Made by a program: the position numbers and the translations under genes
Assembly: GCA_002292805.1 (NCBI GenBank)
Contig: DBCA01000034.1
Location: 1 to 6,121 of the forward strand
DNA from: Caryophanales bacterium UBA970
GTDB taxonomy: Bacteria > Bacillota_I > Bacilli_A > RFN20 > CAG-826
Direction of reading: 5' to 3'
DNA: 6,121 bases
Part shown: positions 1 to 5,967 of the stretch, in pieces
How positions within the stretch are numbered: the first letter of the stretch is position 1
Layout: every line of letters starts with the position of its first letter
The notes under the pieces: model-generated
What the model was told of the DNA's origin: nothing
The model's input: the letters and a program-made list of their open reading frames with translations, nothing else
Database searches by the model: none

Positions 1-15
1 TTTAACCTTGACGGA

Positions 16-43
16 TTGTCATTGTTTTCAAAAAGCGTATAAT
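16..43 (+). promoter_or_regulatory. Probable sigma-A promoter of the MATE gene
   Basis: A perfect -10 box TATAAT lies at 38-43, and a -35-like TTGTCA lies at 16-21, with a 16-base spacer. Transcription should start near position 50. That leaves a leader of only about 11 bases before the ATG at 61, and no Shine-Dalgarno motif is visible in it. The box match is seen directly; use as a promoter is inferred. Confidence 0.6.
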
Positions 44-60
44 AATTTAAGTTTTAAAAT

Positions 61-1419
61 ATGGAACTCCATCACCATCGTTTTTCAAGTATCTTTTGGC
101 CCTTATTCATTGAGATTCTTTTCTCTGTTTTAGTTTCCATTTCTGACACCCTCATGTTGTATGCGGTTAGTCCGCAAGCAGTGGCTGCAGTTGGAACCTC
201 AATTACTTACCTTAACTTTATCAATGTTGCGTTCATTATTTTATCGAATGGAACCCTTGCACTTTTTACTCAATATGCTGGGGCGAAGGAAGTTGAACTT
301 ACAAAAAAAGCTGCACTCATTACCATCAAAAGCAATTTATTCATTGCATTAGGAGTTACCGGTCTCATTCTGACGTTTTATCCATTTTTGATGAATCTCA
401 TCATTGACGATGCTTCCATTGCTAATCTTGCAATTGAATACGGTTTGATTGTTGGTAGTGCCTCTATATTTATCGCAATCAATCCTATTCTTGCGAATTA
501 TATGAGGGCGTTAGGACATGATAAGTCTCCAATGATTTCTAATTTAACCGCAAATATTGTAAATATCAGTCTTAATTATATTGCTATTTTTATTTTTAAA
601 ATCGGGGTTTTTGGGGTTGCCTGGGCTACTTTTATCGCGCACTTTTTATCAACGGTCGTCTTAATCATTTTGGCCAATATTCATCTTCCTAAAGGGATAA
701 GCGATTCTCTAGTATCTTCAAAAAGAATCTTAAAGGATTCAATTTATATCGGTTTACCTTCTGCAATTGAAAGTGTTGTCTTTCTAGGTGCGATGTCAGT
801 GATCATCACTGTTTTAAACATACTTGATCCTTCCGGGATTGAAGCCTCCGCCCGAGTGACGGTGGAGCATATTTCTAGATTTGCCTTCATTCCAGCAGCC
901 GCTCTTGCTCATGCAACCGCCATCAAAACTGGTTTTTATGTTGGTGGAAAAAGTTATAAAAAAGCAGAAAATCGAATTATTAAAGCTGTTATGATGAGCG
1001 CCATCATAACCTTAATCCTTGGAGGTATCATTTTATTTTTTCCGAACCAAATCATCTCCATTTTTACGACCGCAGAAAATTTGCATGGCGAAGAACTTAA
1101 TGAATTAATTTATGTGATTGAATCTATTCTTTGGATTAATCTGATTATCGAAGGAATTCGTGCGGTGAATGTAATCATCGGTGAATCCCTAAAAGTGACT
1201 GGAGATGCTTGGTTTATTGGGAAAGTATCCTTAGTTTCACTTTCATTATTTGCAATCGGTGGAACTTTACTATTTACTTTTGTATTTTCATTAGATATTT
1301 TTGGAATCTTTATCGCATTAGCCATTGATGAAACATTTAAATGTGCCATTTTTTCATATCGTTTAATCACCAAGAAGTGGACATCTCATACGTTAGTGAT
1401 TCCCATTAAAACTCATTAA
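61..1419 (+). CDS. MATE-family multidrug/Na+ (or H+) antiporter
   Basis: This is a 452-residue polytopic inner-membrane protein, a usual MATE length, with about 12 hydrophobic segments in two similar halves (roughly residues 10-206 and 228-433). Family signatures are visible. NPILANYMRALG (141-152), followed by a polar and then a hydrophobic stretch, matches the loop after TM4. Around 262-296, ASARVTVEHISRFAF and a following AHATA...G resemble the start of the second half, and GESLKVTGDAW (374-384) is its counterpart of the 'RGxGDT' loop. MATE proteins export cationic drugs or metabolites in exchange for Na+ or H+; the substrate cannot be read from sequence. The ATG at 61 is the first start after an in-frame TAA at 55-57, and a later start would remove TM1. 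It converges on the tRNA genes with only 15 bases between. It looks more AT-rich than the nqr genes. Confidence 0.9.
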   Translation: MELHHHRFSSIFWPLFIEILFSVLVSISDTLMLYAVSPQAVAAVGTSITYLNFINVAFIILSNGTLALFTQYAGAKEVELTKKAALITIKSNLFIALGVTGLILTFYPFLMNLIIDDASIANLAIEYGLIVGSASIFIAINPILANYMRALGHDKSPMISNLTANIVNISLNYIAIFIFKIGVFGVAWATFIAHFLSTVVLIILANIHLPKGISDSLVSSKRILKDSIYIGLPSAIESVVFLGAMSVIITVLNILDPSGIEASARVTVEHISRFAFIPAAALAHATAIKTGFYVGGKSYKKAENRIIKAVMMSAIITLILGGIILFFPNQIISIFTTAENLHGEELNELIYVIESILWINLIIEGIRAVNVIIGESLKVTGDAWFIGKVSLVSLSLFAIGGTLLFTFVFSLDIFGIFIALAIDETFKCAIFSYRLITKKWTSHTLVIPIKTH

Positions 1420-1434
1420 TTTGGTCATGAAGAT

Positions 1435-1512
1435 TGGCGCGCCCGGCACGATTCGAACGTGCGACCCCAACCTTCGGAGGGTTGTACTCTGATCCAGCTG
1501 AGCTACGGGCGC
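1435..1512 (-). tRNA. tRNA-Arg(CCG), reads CGG
   Basis: The minus strand folds into a full cloverleaf. The acceptor stem is GCGCCCG/CGGGCGC, with discriminator G and an encoded CCA (plus-strand TGG at 1435-1437). The D stem is GCTC/GAGT, the anticodon stem is CAACC/GGTTG with loop CTCCGAA, and the T stem is GCACG/CGTGC with loop TTCGAAT. The anticodon CCG is at 1475-1477. It lies 8 bases downstream of tRNA-Leu and is probably co-transcribed with it. No clear terminator follows its 3' end. Confidence 0.96.
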
Positions 1513-1520
1513 ATTTCGAA

Positions 1521-1607
1521 TGGTGCCTCCGGTCGGACTCGAACCGACATGAGCTCACGCTCGACAGATTTTGAGTCTATTGCGTCTACCAGTTCCACCA
1601 CGGAGGC
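1521..1607 (-). tRNA. tRNA-Leu(CAA), reads UUG
   Basis: This is a class II tRNA of 87 bases with a long variable arm (stem GAGC/GCTC). The acceptor stem is GCCTCCG/CGGAGGC, with discriminator A and an encoded CCA at 1521-1523. The anticodon stem is ATAGA/TCTGT, including one T-G wobble pair, with loop CTCAAAA, so the anticodon is CAA at 1571-1573. The T stem is GTCGG/CCGAC. It is the first gene of a two-tRNA transcript with tRNA-Arg(CCG). Confidence 0.96.
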
Positions 1608-1616
1608 ATCGAAGTA

Positions 1617-1645
1617 ATTATACCGAGTCTGGAGACTATACTCAA
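1617..1645 (-). promoter_or_regulatory. Promoter of the tRNA-Leu/tRNA-Arg unit
   Basis: Read on the minus strand, a -35 box TTGAGT (1645-1640) and a perfect TATAAT (1622-1617) are separated by exactly 17 bases. The -10 box ends 9 bases before the first base of tRNA-Leu, leaving almost no leader, as is common for tRNA promoters. It overlaps the region from which the plus-strand acetyltransferase must be transcribed. Confidence 0.8.
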
Positions 1646-1650
1646 TCCTC

Positions 1651-1676
1651 TATATTACTTATAATCAAAGGAGGAG
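1651..1676 (+). promoter_or_regulatory. -10 candidates and strong RBS of the acetyltransferase gene
   Basis: Two plus-strand -10 candidates are present, TATATT (1651-1656) and TATAAT (1660-1665); neither has a convincing -35 box. The second would start transcription at about 1672, inside the ribosome site, so the first fits better. The ribosome site AAAGGAGGAG (1667-1676) ends 9 bases before the ATG at 1686 and supports that start over the in-frame ATG at 1692. Confidence 0.5.
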
Positions 1677-1685
1677 ATCCGCAAC

Positions 1686-2009
1686 ATGAACATGACCTTA
1701 TTGAGTGAAAAAGGCCGATATTGGTTTGAAGATGATCGCAAACAACTCATCGGAGAAATTCGTTATCACCTCGATATCGACAACCGGTTTGTGGTCACGC
1801 ATACATTTGTGGATCCAACGTATCGCGGACAAGGCATCGCGAATAAGCTCCTCGATCAAATCATTAACCAAGCCACCCAAGAAAAAAAATACATCTATCC
1901 GATTTGTTCTTTTGCAGTGAAAGTGTTACAACAGTCTCAATATCAACATCTATGGGACCCGAAAGAAGGTAGTCCAAACGGTGGGTCTTGCACGTGGATC
2001 AAGCGATAA
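1686..2009 (+). CDS. Small GNAT-family N-acetyltransferase (YjdJ/COG2388-like)
   Basis: This is a 107-residue cytoplasmic protein resembling the minimal GNAT proteins of the COG2388/YjdJ type, which keep little more than the acetyl-CoA core. Residues 35-44 form the central strand (FVVTHTFVDP). Tyr46-Arg-Gly-Gln-Gly-Ile-Ala52 is the acetyl-CoA pyrophosphate loop and opens a helix (about 51-66). A Tyr-Pro-Ile-Cys-Ser-Phe strand (71-76) and a VLQQSQYQHLW segment (80-90) follow, as in 'P.C.F...YI..HPEY' members. About 17 residues rich in Gly, Ser and Pro follow the usual end. The acceptor substrate is unknown; it could be a protein, polyamine or small amine. It is a single-gene transcript with its own RBS and terminator and no evident link to the nqr operon. 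Confidence 0.85.
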   Translation: MNMTLLSEKGRYWFEDDRKQLIGEIRYHLDIDNRFVVTHTFVDPTYRGQGIANKLLDQIINQATQEKKYIYPICSFAVKVLQQSQYQHLWDPKEGSPNGGSCTWIKR

Positions 2010-2040
2010 AAAAACTCGGAGGTCAATCCCCGAGTTTTTT
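2008..2040. terminator. Bidirectional intrinsic terminator between the acetyltransferase gene and nqrF
   Basis: The stem ACTCGG (2014-2019) pairs with CCGAGT (2030-2035) around a 10-base loop. An A run (2008-2014) lies to the left and a T run (2035-2040) to the right. The hairpin therefore has a U tract in either direction. It lies directly after the acetyltransferase stop and 11 bases beyond the nqrF stop, so it can end both convergent transcripts. Confidence 0.88.
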
Positions 2041-2051
2041 CTTAGTTAGTT

Positions 2052-3134
2052 TTAAGCGAACTTATCGTAGTAGACATTCGCCTGTTTAATTTCGTGTTTG
2101 TTCAAGACTTTGATACACGCATCAATCATCCCAGGTGAACCGCATAAATAAGCTTCTGCTTCTTTTAAATCACCAGTCATTCGGTCAAGCACATCGGTGA
2201 TGAGCCCGGTAGCGCCTTCCCACTTATCTTCGGGTAAGGGGTTTGATAACGCAGGGATGTATTCGAAGTTTGGATATTCTTTGGAGAGTTGCATCATTTC
2301 TTGGGTGTAGTATAAATCGCGAACGGCTTTCGCCCCAAAGAAATAACGAACCTTGCGGGTCATGCCTTGTTCTTTTAAGCGAGCAAGAATCGAGCGAATC
2401 GGGGCTTTGCCTGATCCACCTGCGATGCAGACGATGTCGCGCTTGGATTGTTCTTGTAAGAAGAACGTGCCATAAGGTCCGGTGATGGTGACTTTATCGT
2501 TTTTTTGTAAGGCATTAAAGACATAAGAACTTGCGGCGCCTTTGGGAACATAACGAACAATCATTTCAATAGAATTTTTGATGCTTGGATTCGAGGCAAT
2601 CGAATAAGCACGTACCACGTCGATGCCAGGTACTTTTAATTGCGCGTATTGCCCTGGTTTAAAATCCATGACATTAGGAGAAATTAATTGAAAACGAATA
2701 AGTTTAATGTCATACGTTAGATCTTTAACTTCAGAAATGACGGTCTTATATTCTTTCGCAGATAGCATGCTTTCAGGGATTTGTACTTTCATGTTGCCTT
2801 TGACTTTAACTTGGCAAGATAAGCGAACACCCTTGGCAGCATCTTCTGGTTTGATGAATGCTAATTCGGTTGGTTTGATGTCACCGCCACCTTCGGTCAC
2901 GGTGCACTTGCAGAAACCACAAGTAGCTTTACCGCCACACGCAGAAGGAACAAAGATTTTTTGACTGGATAAAATATTGAGCAACGTATCATCACTGGTC
3001 ACGGGAATTTCTTTTTTTCCATTGACGAGGACAGAGCGAGTTGCATTGTTACCAAAGACCATATCAAAGGCAACAATCATGAGCGTCACCACAAGCAAGA
3101 CACCTAATAAAATCAGTGGCGTTGTAAAATCCAT
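2052..3134 (-). CDS. nqrF: Na+-translocating NADH:quinone reductase subunit F (NADH/FAD/[2Fe-2S] subunit)
   Basis: This 360-residue protein is the electron-input subunit. It oxidises NADH and passes electrons through FAD to a [2Fe-2S] cluster. An N-terminal membrane anchor (about 5-26) comes first. The ferredoxin domain (33-125) follows, with ligands Cys66-x5-Cys72-x2-Cys75 and Cys107. The FAD/NAD reductase domain (130-360) comes last: Arg175-Ala-Tyr-Ser178 binds FAD, SSY (202-204) matches the conserved serine region, GGSGKAP (239-245) and CGSPGM (331-336) belong to the NADH site, and the C terminus ends in an aromatic residue (Phe359). It is about 48 residues shorter than Vibrio NqrF (408). 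Two loops appear absent, one before RAYS and one between strand VRY and SSY. The site AAAGGAG overlaps the nqrE stop and sits 5-6 bases before the ATG. It is the last gene of the operon. An Rnf component is unlikely, since Rnf has no such subunit. Confidence 0.95.
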   Translation of the reverse strand: MDFTTPLILLGVLLVVTLMIVAFDMVFGNNATRSVLVNGKKEIPVTSDDTLLNILSSQKIFVPSACGGKATCGFCKCTVTEGGGDIKPTELAFIKPEDAAKGVRLSCQVKVKGNMKVQIPESMLSAKEYKTVISEVKDLTYDIKLIRFQLISPNVMDFKPGQYAQLKVPGIDVVRAYSIASNPSIKNSIEMIVRYVPKGAASSYVFNALQKNDKVTITGPYGTFFLQEQSKRDIVCIAGGSGKAPIRSILARLKEQGMTRKVRYFFGAKAVRDLYYTQEMMQLSKEYPNFEYIPALSNPLPEDKWEGATGLITDVLDRMTGDLKEAEAYLCGSPGMIDACIKVLNKHEIKQANVYYDKFA

Positions 3135-3144
3135 AAATTCTCCT

Positions 3145-3729
3145 TTAGGCGGTCACGTTAGCAATGCCGGTGAAACCGATGAATGCTAAAGCGATGATCC
3201 CTAATAAAATAAAGGCAATGCCTTTACCCATTAATCCTTTTGGTAAATCGGAGCGAATAAACATTTTTTCGCGAATGGCAGCTAACAAGATAATCGCAAT
3301 CATCCAACCAAATCCACTGCCAAAGCCATAGACGGCGGTTTCTGCAAAGGAGTAATCACGGTTCACAAAAAATAACGAGACCGCAAGCACGATGCAGTTG
3401 ACGGTGATCAATGGTAAGTAAATCCCAAATGAGCTATAAATGGCTGGTAAATATTTTTCAATAAGAATTTCTAAGAATTGAACGGTGGTGGCAATCGTGA
3501 TCATGAAGACGAGTAATGACAAGTCTTCGGTGCCAGTGGTCTTTAAGAATTCATACACTGGCCAGTTAATGACCGCGGTTAACCCAGTGACCAAGACCAC
3601 CGCAATACCCATGCCTGTGGCGTTCTTCACGTTGGTGGAAATCGCAATCAAAGGACACATCCCTAAAATATAAACGAGGGCGATGTTATGATTGAGGATA
3701 GAAGCAATAAACAATTCGATTAAGTTCAT
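3145..3729 (-). CDS. nqrE: Na+-translocating NADH:quinone reductase subunit E
   Basis: This 194-residue, six-helix inner-membrane protein forms a pseudo-symmetric pair with NqrD. Together they hold a second iron-sulfur centre in the membrane. The ligand cysteines are present: LGMCP (Cys25) and TVNC (Cys112). Glu87 in QFLEIL aligns with Vibrio Glu95, reported to matter for Na+ transport. RDYSFAE followed by YGFGSGFGWM and REKM (124-155) is the NqrE form, and I used it to tell this protein from the homologous RnfA. Length matches the family (about 198). The purine-rich site AGGAAGGAAGGG ends 7-8 bases before the ATG. Spacing is 17 bases from nqrD and 10 to nqrF. Confidence 0.96.
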   Translation of the reverse strand: MNLIELFIASILNHNIALVYILGMCPLIAISTNVKNATGMGIAVVLVTGLTAVINWPVYEFLKTTGTEDLSLLVFMITIATTVQFLEILIEKYLPAIYSSFGIYLPLITVNCIVLAVSLFFVNRDYSFAETAVYGFGSGFGWMIAIILLAAIREKMFIRSDLPKGLMGKGIAFILLGIIALAFIGFTGIANVTA

Positions 3730-3746
3730 GTGATATCCCTTCCTTC

Positions 3747-4376
3747 CTATTTGCTTTCGTCAAATTGTTGACGATCGCGAATAAACCAAACAAACAAGGA
3801 GATGATAAAGAAGCCACCTGGAGCAAGGGCCATGATTGTCCATGGAACCCAATCTTCACCCATCACTGGCATATTTAAGAACGTGCCAAAGGCGAGGACT
3901 TCACGAATCGTGGAAGCGGCAATGAGCACAATCATGTAACCCATGCCTGAAGCAAAGGCATCCACCAAGGCATATCGTGCAGGATTCTTCACTGCGTAAG
4001 CTTCAGCGCGACCCATAACAATACAGTTGGTGATGATTAAACCTACGTATGCCCCTAATTGATTGGCAAGAGCAGGGAAGTAAGCTTTTAAAAACATTTG
4101 AACGACAATCGTGAAAGTAGAAATAATCACCATGTAGGTGACCATGCGAACTTGGGATGGGATAAAGTTACGAATCAATGCGATAAAAGCAGAGGAGGCC
4201 ATGGTCACGAAGGTAACCCCTAAACCCATCGCGATGGCGTTTTCAACTTTATTGGTGATGGCCAAGGATGAACAAATTCCTAACACCGCAATCGCAACTT
4301 GGTTTTCTAACCAAAAACCTTTTTTCAAGACATTAAAAGATTTGGTGTAATTAAGACGAGCAAAAAATTTCTTCAT
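3747..4376 (-). CDS. nqrD: Na+-translocating NADH:quinone reductase subunit D
   Basis: This 209-residue inner-membrane protein is the partner of NqrE. The motifs LGICSSLAIT (Cys35) and IITNCIVMGRAEAYA (Cys118) carry the two iron-sulfur ligands and are diagnostic of NqrD. Asp139 aligns with Vibrio Asp133, reported in Na+ uptake; Gln93 stands where Vibrio has Asp88. I chose the ATG at 4376, two bases after the nqrC stop, because it gives the family length (Vibrio 210). An upstream in-frame GTG at 4397 would add seven residues and overlap nqrC. The ribosome site is weak (GAGAG, 7 bases before the ATG), so translational coupling to nqrC is likely. Confidence 0.94.
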   Translation of the reverse strand: MKKFFARLNYTKSFNVLKKGFWLENQVAIAVLGICSSLAITNKVENAIAMGLGVTFVTMASSAFIALIRNFIPSQVRMVTYMVIISTFTIVVQMFLKAYFPALANQLGAYVGLIITNCIVMGRAEAYAVKNPARYALVDAFASGMGYMIVLIAASTIREVLAFGTFLNMPVMGEDWVPWTIMALAPGGFFIISLFVWFIRDRQQFDESK

Positions 4377-4378
4377 GA

Positions 4379-5008
4379 TTAAGCTCTCGCTTCCCACACC
4401 AAACGGTGTGCTACATACGCATTGTTTAAGATGATGTTAAATTGCGTTGAAGTTCTTGTGGCCCCTGTGATGGAGCGAACTTCATTGGTTGCTGCGGTCA
4501 AGACATCCAAATCTTTGATGATGTTAATGGCGTCATCGCCTAAGCCTATGGTTTTACCTTCAAAGGTATCTAGGTAAGCACGGGTGGCAACAATCCCACC
4601 AAGCCCTGGGGTTTCTTCTTGTTGGAGAACAGAAATACGAACAATTGTCGTGAAATCATTTTCTAAAGAAAGCAATCCGATAATCGGACCCCAGACACCG
4701 CCACCAAACGTAGGACCAAAACCGAAGGTAATGGCACCACTTAACTTATCTTCATAGAAGGTGTAGGTGTAGTCGTCACCATCATATTCACCATCAACTG
4801 TGATTGTTTCCGTTGAGGTTTCAAACACATCGTGAATGTTGGTGAAATTAAATTCAACGCCATGAGCGGTTAGAACTTCTGACTTAAGTAAGGCATCGGC
4901 ATTGGCGTCAATTAAACTATTGGTGATGGCACCTGTGCCAAATAATAATCCACCTGAAACGGTGCCGAGAATACCGACAAATATCATCATTCGAACATAT
5001 TTGTTCAC
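4379..5008 (-). CDS. nqrC: Na+-translocating NADH:quinone reductase subunit C (covalent FMN subunit)
   Basis: This 209-residue protein has one N-terminal membrane helix (about 6-29) and an exported FMN-binding domain (FMN_bind type). The domain shows GGGVWGPIIGLLSLE (102-116), the loop EETPGLGG (131-138), and TGATRTS (181-187). By analogy with Vibrio NqrC, FMN would be attached through phosphoester to the Thr of GAT (Thr184) by the flavin transferase ApbE, which is not in this window. The Asp usual six residues before that Thr is Arg178 here. The protein is shorter than Vibrio NqrC (about 257). The start is GTG at 5008, one base after the nqrB stop; GGAGG inside the end of nqrB lies 9 bases upstream and supports it. 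Confidence 0.92.
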   Translation of the reverse strand: MNKYVRMMIFVGILGTVSGGLLFGTGAITNSLIDANADALLKSEVLTAHGVEFNFTNIHDVFETSTETITVDGEYDGDDYTYTFYEDKLSGAITFGFGPTFGGGVWGPIIGLLSLENDFTTIVRISVLQQEETPGLGGIVATRAYLDTFEGKTIGLGDDAINIIKDLDVLTAATNEVRSITGATRTSTQFNIILNNAYVAHRLVWEARA

Positions 5009-5009
5009 G

Positions 5010-5945
5010 TTATTTAACCTCCGCGGTCATGATTTGAGATAAAGGTTTACGAGCAACCGATGCATCAATTAACGGAGCAAGGACATTCATGATAATCGTT
5101 GCAAAGATAATCCCTTCTGGCCATGCGGCAAAGACGCGAATGAGTAAAGTGAAGAACGCAAAGAGGAATCCGTAAATAAATTTACCCGCTGTGGTCACAG
5201 GTAAGGTTGGTTTATCCGTGATGATAAAGAAAGCGGCAAACATGACCGTGCCTACCATCACCGCAATGAAAGGATCATAAAATCCTTGAATGCCAGCGAC
5301 TTGACCTAAGAATCCTAAACCAAGGAATGAAACGAGGAATGCCAAGGGTGCTTTCCAATCGATAACTCGAAGGGCGATTAAACCAAAACCTAAAAGTATG
5401 ATTAATCCGCGAGACACTTCGCCAACCAAACCAGGCGCAGTGCCTAATAATAAATTCATGAATGGATACGTGGCCAAGACATCCACGCCACGCGACCAAG
5501 TGATCACAGGATTGGATGCGCCAACTAAACCGGTGACAGGATTTAACCATTCGGTATTTAAGTATTGTGGAAAGGAAATGGTTAAGAAGATAACGCCAAC
5601 AACCGCTGGATTAAACACATACTTTGGATAACCACCAAACACCAATTTACCAAAGAAGGCACCAAAAGCCGCACCAACTCCAGCAATCCATAATGGGACG
5701 GTTGGAGGAAGAATTAGAATTAAAATCAAGGCATTGTATAACCAACCTTGATCAATTTGCTTACCACGAAAATAAGCAAAGATAATTTCAAAGATTAAAT
5801 CAACGATGATGACGGTAAGAGCGAGAAACAAAATTTGAATCCCAAAAATAAACACGCCGGCGAGGACGAGTAACAACAATGAAAAATTTAACCATTTCAT
5901 GTTGGTATCCATCGCTTTGAACTTCAGCACTTTCGGTTGGTTCAT
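5010..5945 (-). CDS. nqrB: Na+-translocating NADH:quinone reductase subunit B, N-terminally short
   Basis: This 311-residue polytopic membrane protein is the core of the ion path and, in known NQR, holds covalent FMN and riboflavin. NqrB/RnfD family signatures (numbered from the ATG at 5945) are LPPTVPLW (79-86), VFGG...NPA (102-114), GEVS (175-178), TDKP (243-246), PEGIIFA (276-282) and NVLAPLIDA (287-295). Residues linked to Na+ transport in Vibrio appear kept: Glu53 (E144), Asp244 (D346), Asp294 (D397). It is about 100 residues shorter than Vibrio NqrB (about 415), mostly at the N terminus and in the loop after TM1. The flavin-attachment region reads TGLVGAS (138-144) instead of DGYSGAT. 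AAAGGAG lies 12 bases before the ATG; TTG codons at 5951 (6 bases from the site) and 5975 are alternatives. It is the first gene of the operon and nqrA is absent upstream. Confidence 0.92.
   Translation of the reverse strand: MNQPKVLKFKAMDTNMKWLNFSLLLLVLAGVFIFGIQILFLALTVIIVDLIFEIIFAYFRGKQIDQGWLYNALILILILPPTVPLWIAGVGAAFGAFFGKLVFGGYPKYVFNPAVVGVIFLTISFPQYLNTEWLNPVTGLVGASNPVITWSRGVDVLATYPFMNLLLGTAPGLVGEVSRGLIILLGFGLIALRVIDWKAPLAFLVSFLGLGFLGQVAGIQGFYDPFIAVMVGTVMFAAFFIITDKPTLPVTTAGKFIYGFLFAFFTLLIRVFAAWPEGIIFATIIMNVLAPLIDASVARKPLSQIMTAEVK
5012..5024 (-). promoter_or_regulatory. Ribosome site that decides the GTG start of nqrC
   Basis: GGAGG on the minus strand (5022-5018) lies within the last codons of nqrB and 9 bases before the GTG at 5008. 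The next Met codons of nqrC are residues 7 and 8, inside the start of the membrane anchor, and lack such a site. nqrB and nqrC are therefore likely translationally coupled. Confidence 0.7.
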
Positions 5946-5956
5946 AAACAATGTAA

Positions 5957-5963
5957 TCTCCTT
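5957..5963 (-). promoter_or_regulatory. Ribosome site of nqrB
   Basis: AAAGGAG on the minus strand. Its distance to the ATG at 5945 is 11-12 bases, rather long, while a TTG at 5951 in the same frame is about 6 bases away. Either would give nearly the same protein (two extra residues from TTG). Confidence 0.7.
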
Positions 5964-5967
5964 TAGA

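Noticed and set aside
8..13. TTGACG as the -35 box of the MATE promoter
   Set aside because: It is a better match than TTGTCA but lies 24 bases from the TATAAT, too far for a sigma-A promoter.
1626..1637. Small inverted repeat AGTCT-GG-AGACT in the tRNA promoter spacer
   Set aside because: Five-base arms are easily found by chance, and no other sign of an operator is present.
1698..1920. Other open frames within the acetyltransferase, MATE and nqr genes, on both strands
   Set aside because: They overlap well-supported genes, lack ribosome sites and have no recognisable domains; they are shadows of the real frames.
4374..4397. Upstream GTG start of nqrD at 4397
   Set aside because: It would overlap nqrC by 19 bases and add seven residues not typical of the family. 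The ATG at 4376 directly after the nqrC stop gives the usual length.
2052..5945. Operon read as Rnf (rnfABCDGE)
   Set aside because: There is no RnfB or RnfC. The last gene has the ferredoxin plus FAD/NAD fusion found only in NqrF, the order is B-C-D-E-F, and NqrD and NqrE show their own motifs (GRAEAYA; RDYSFAE with GSGFGWM).
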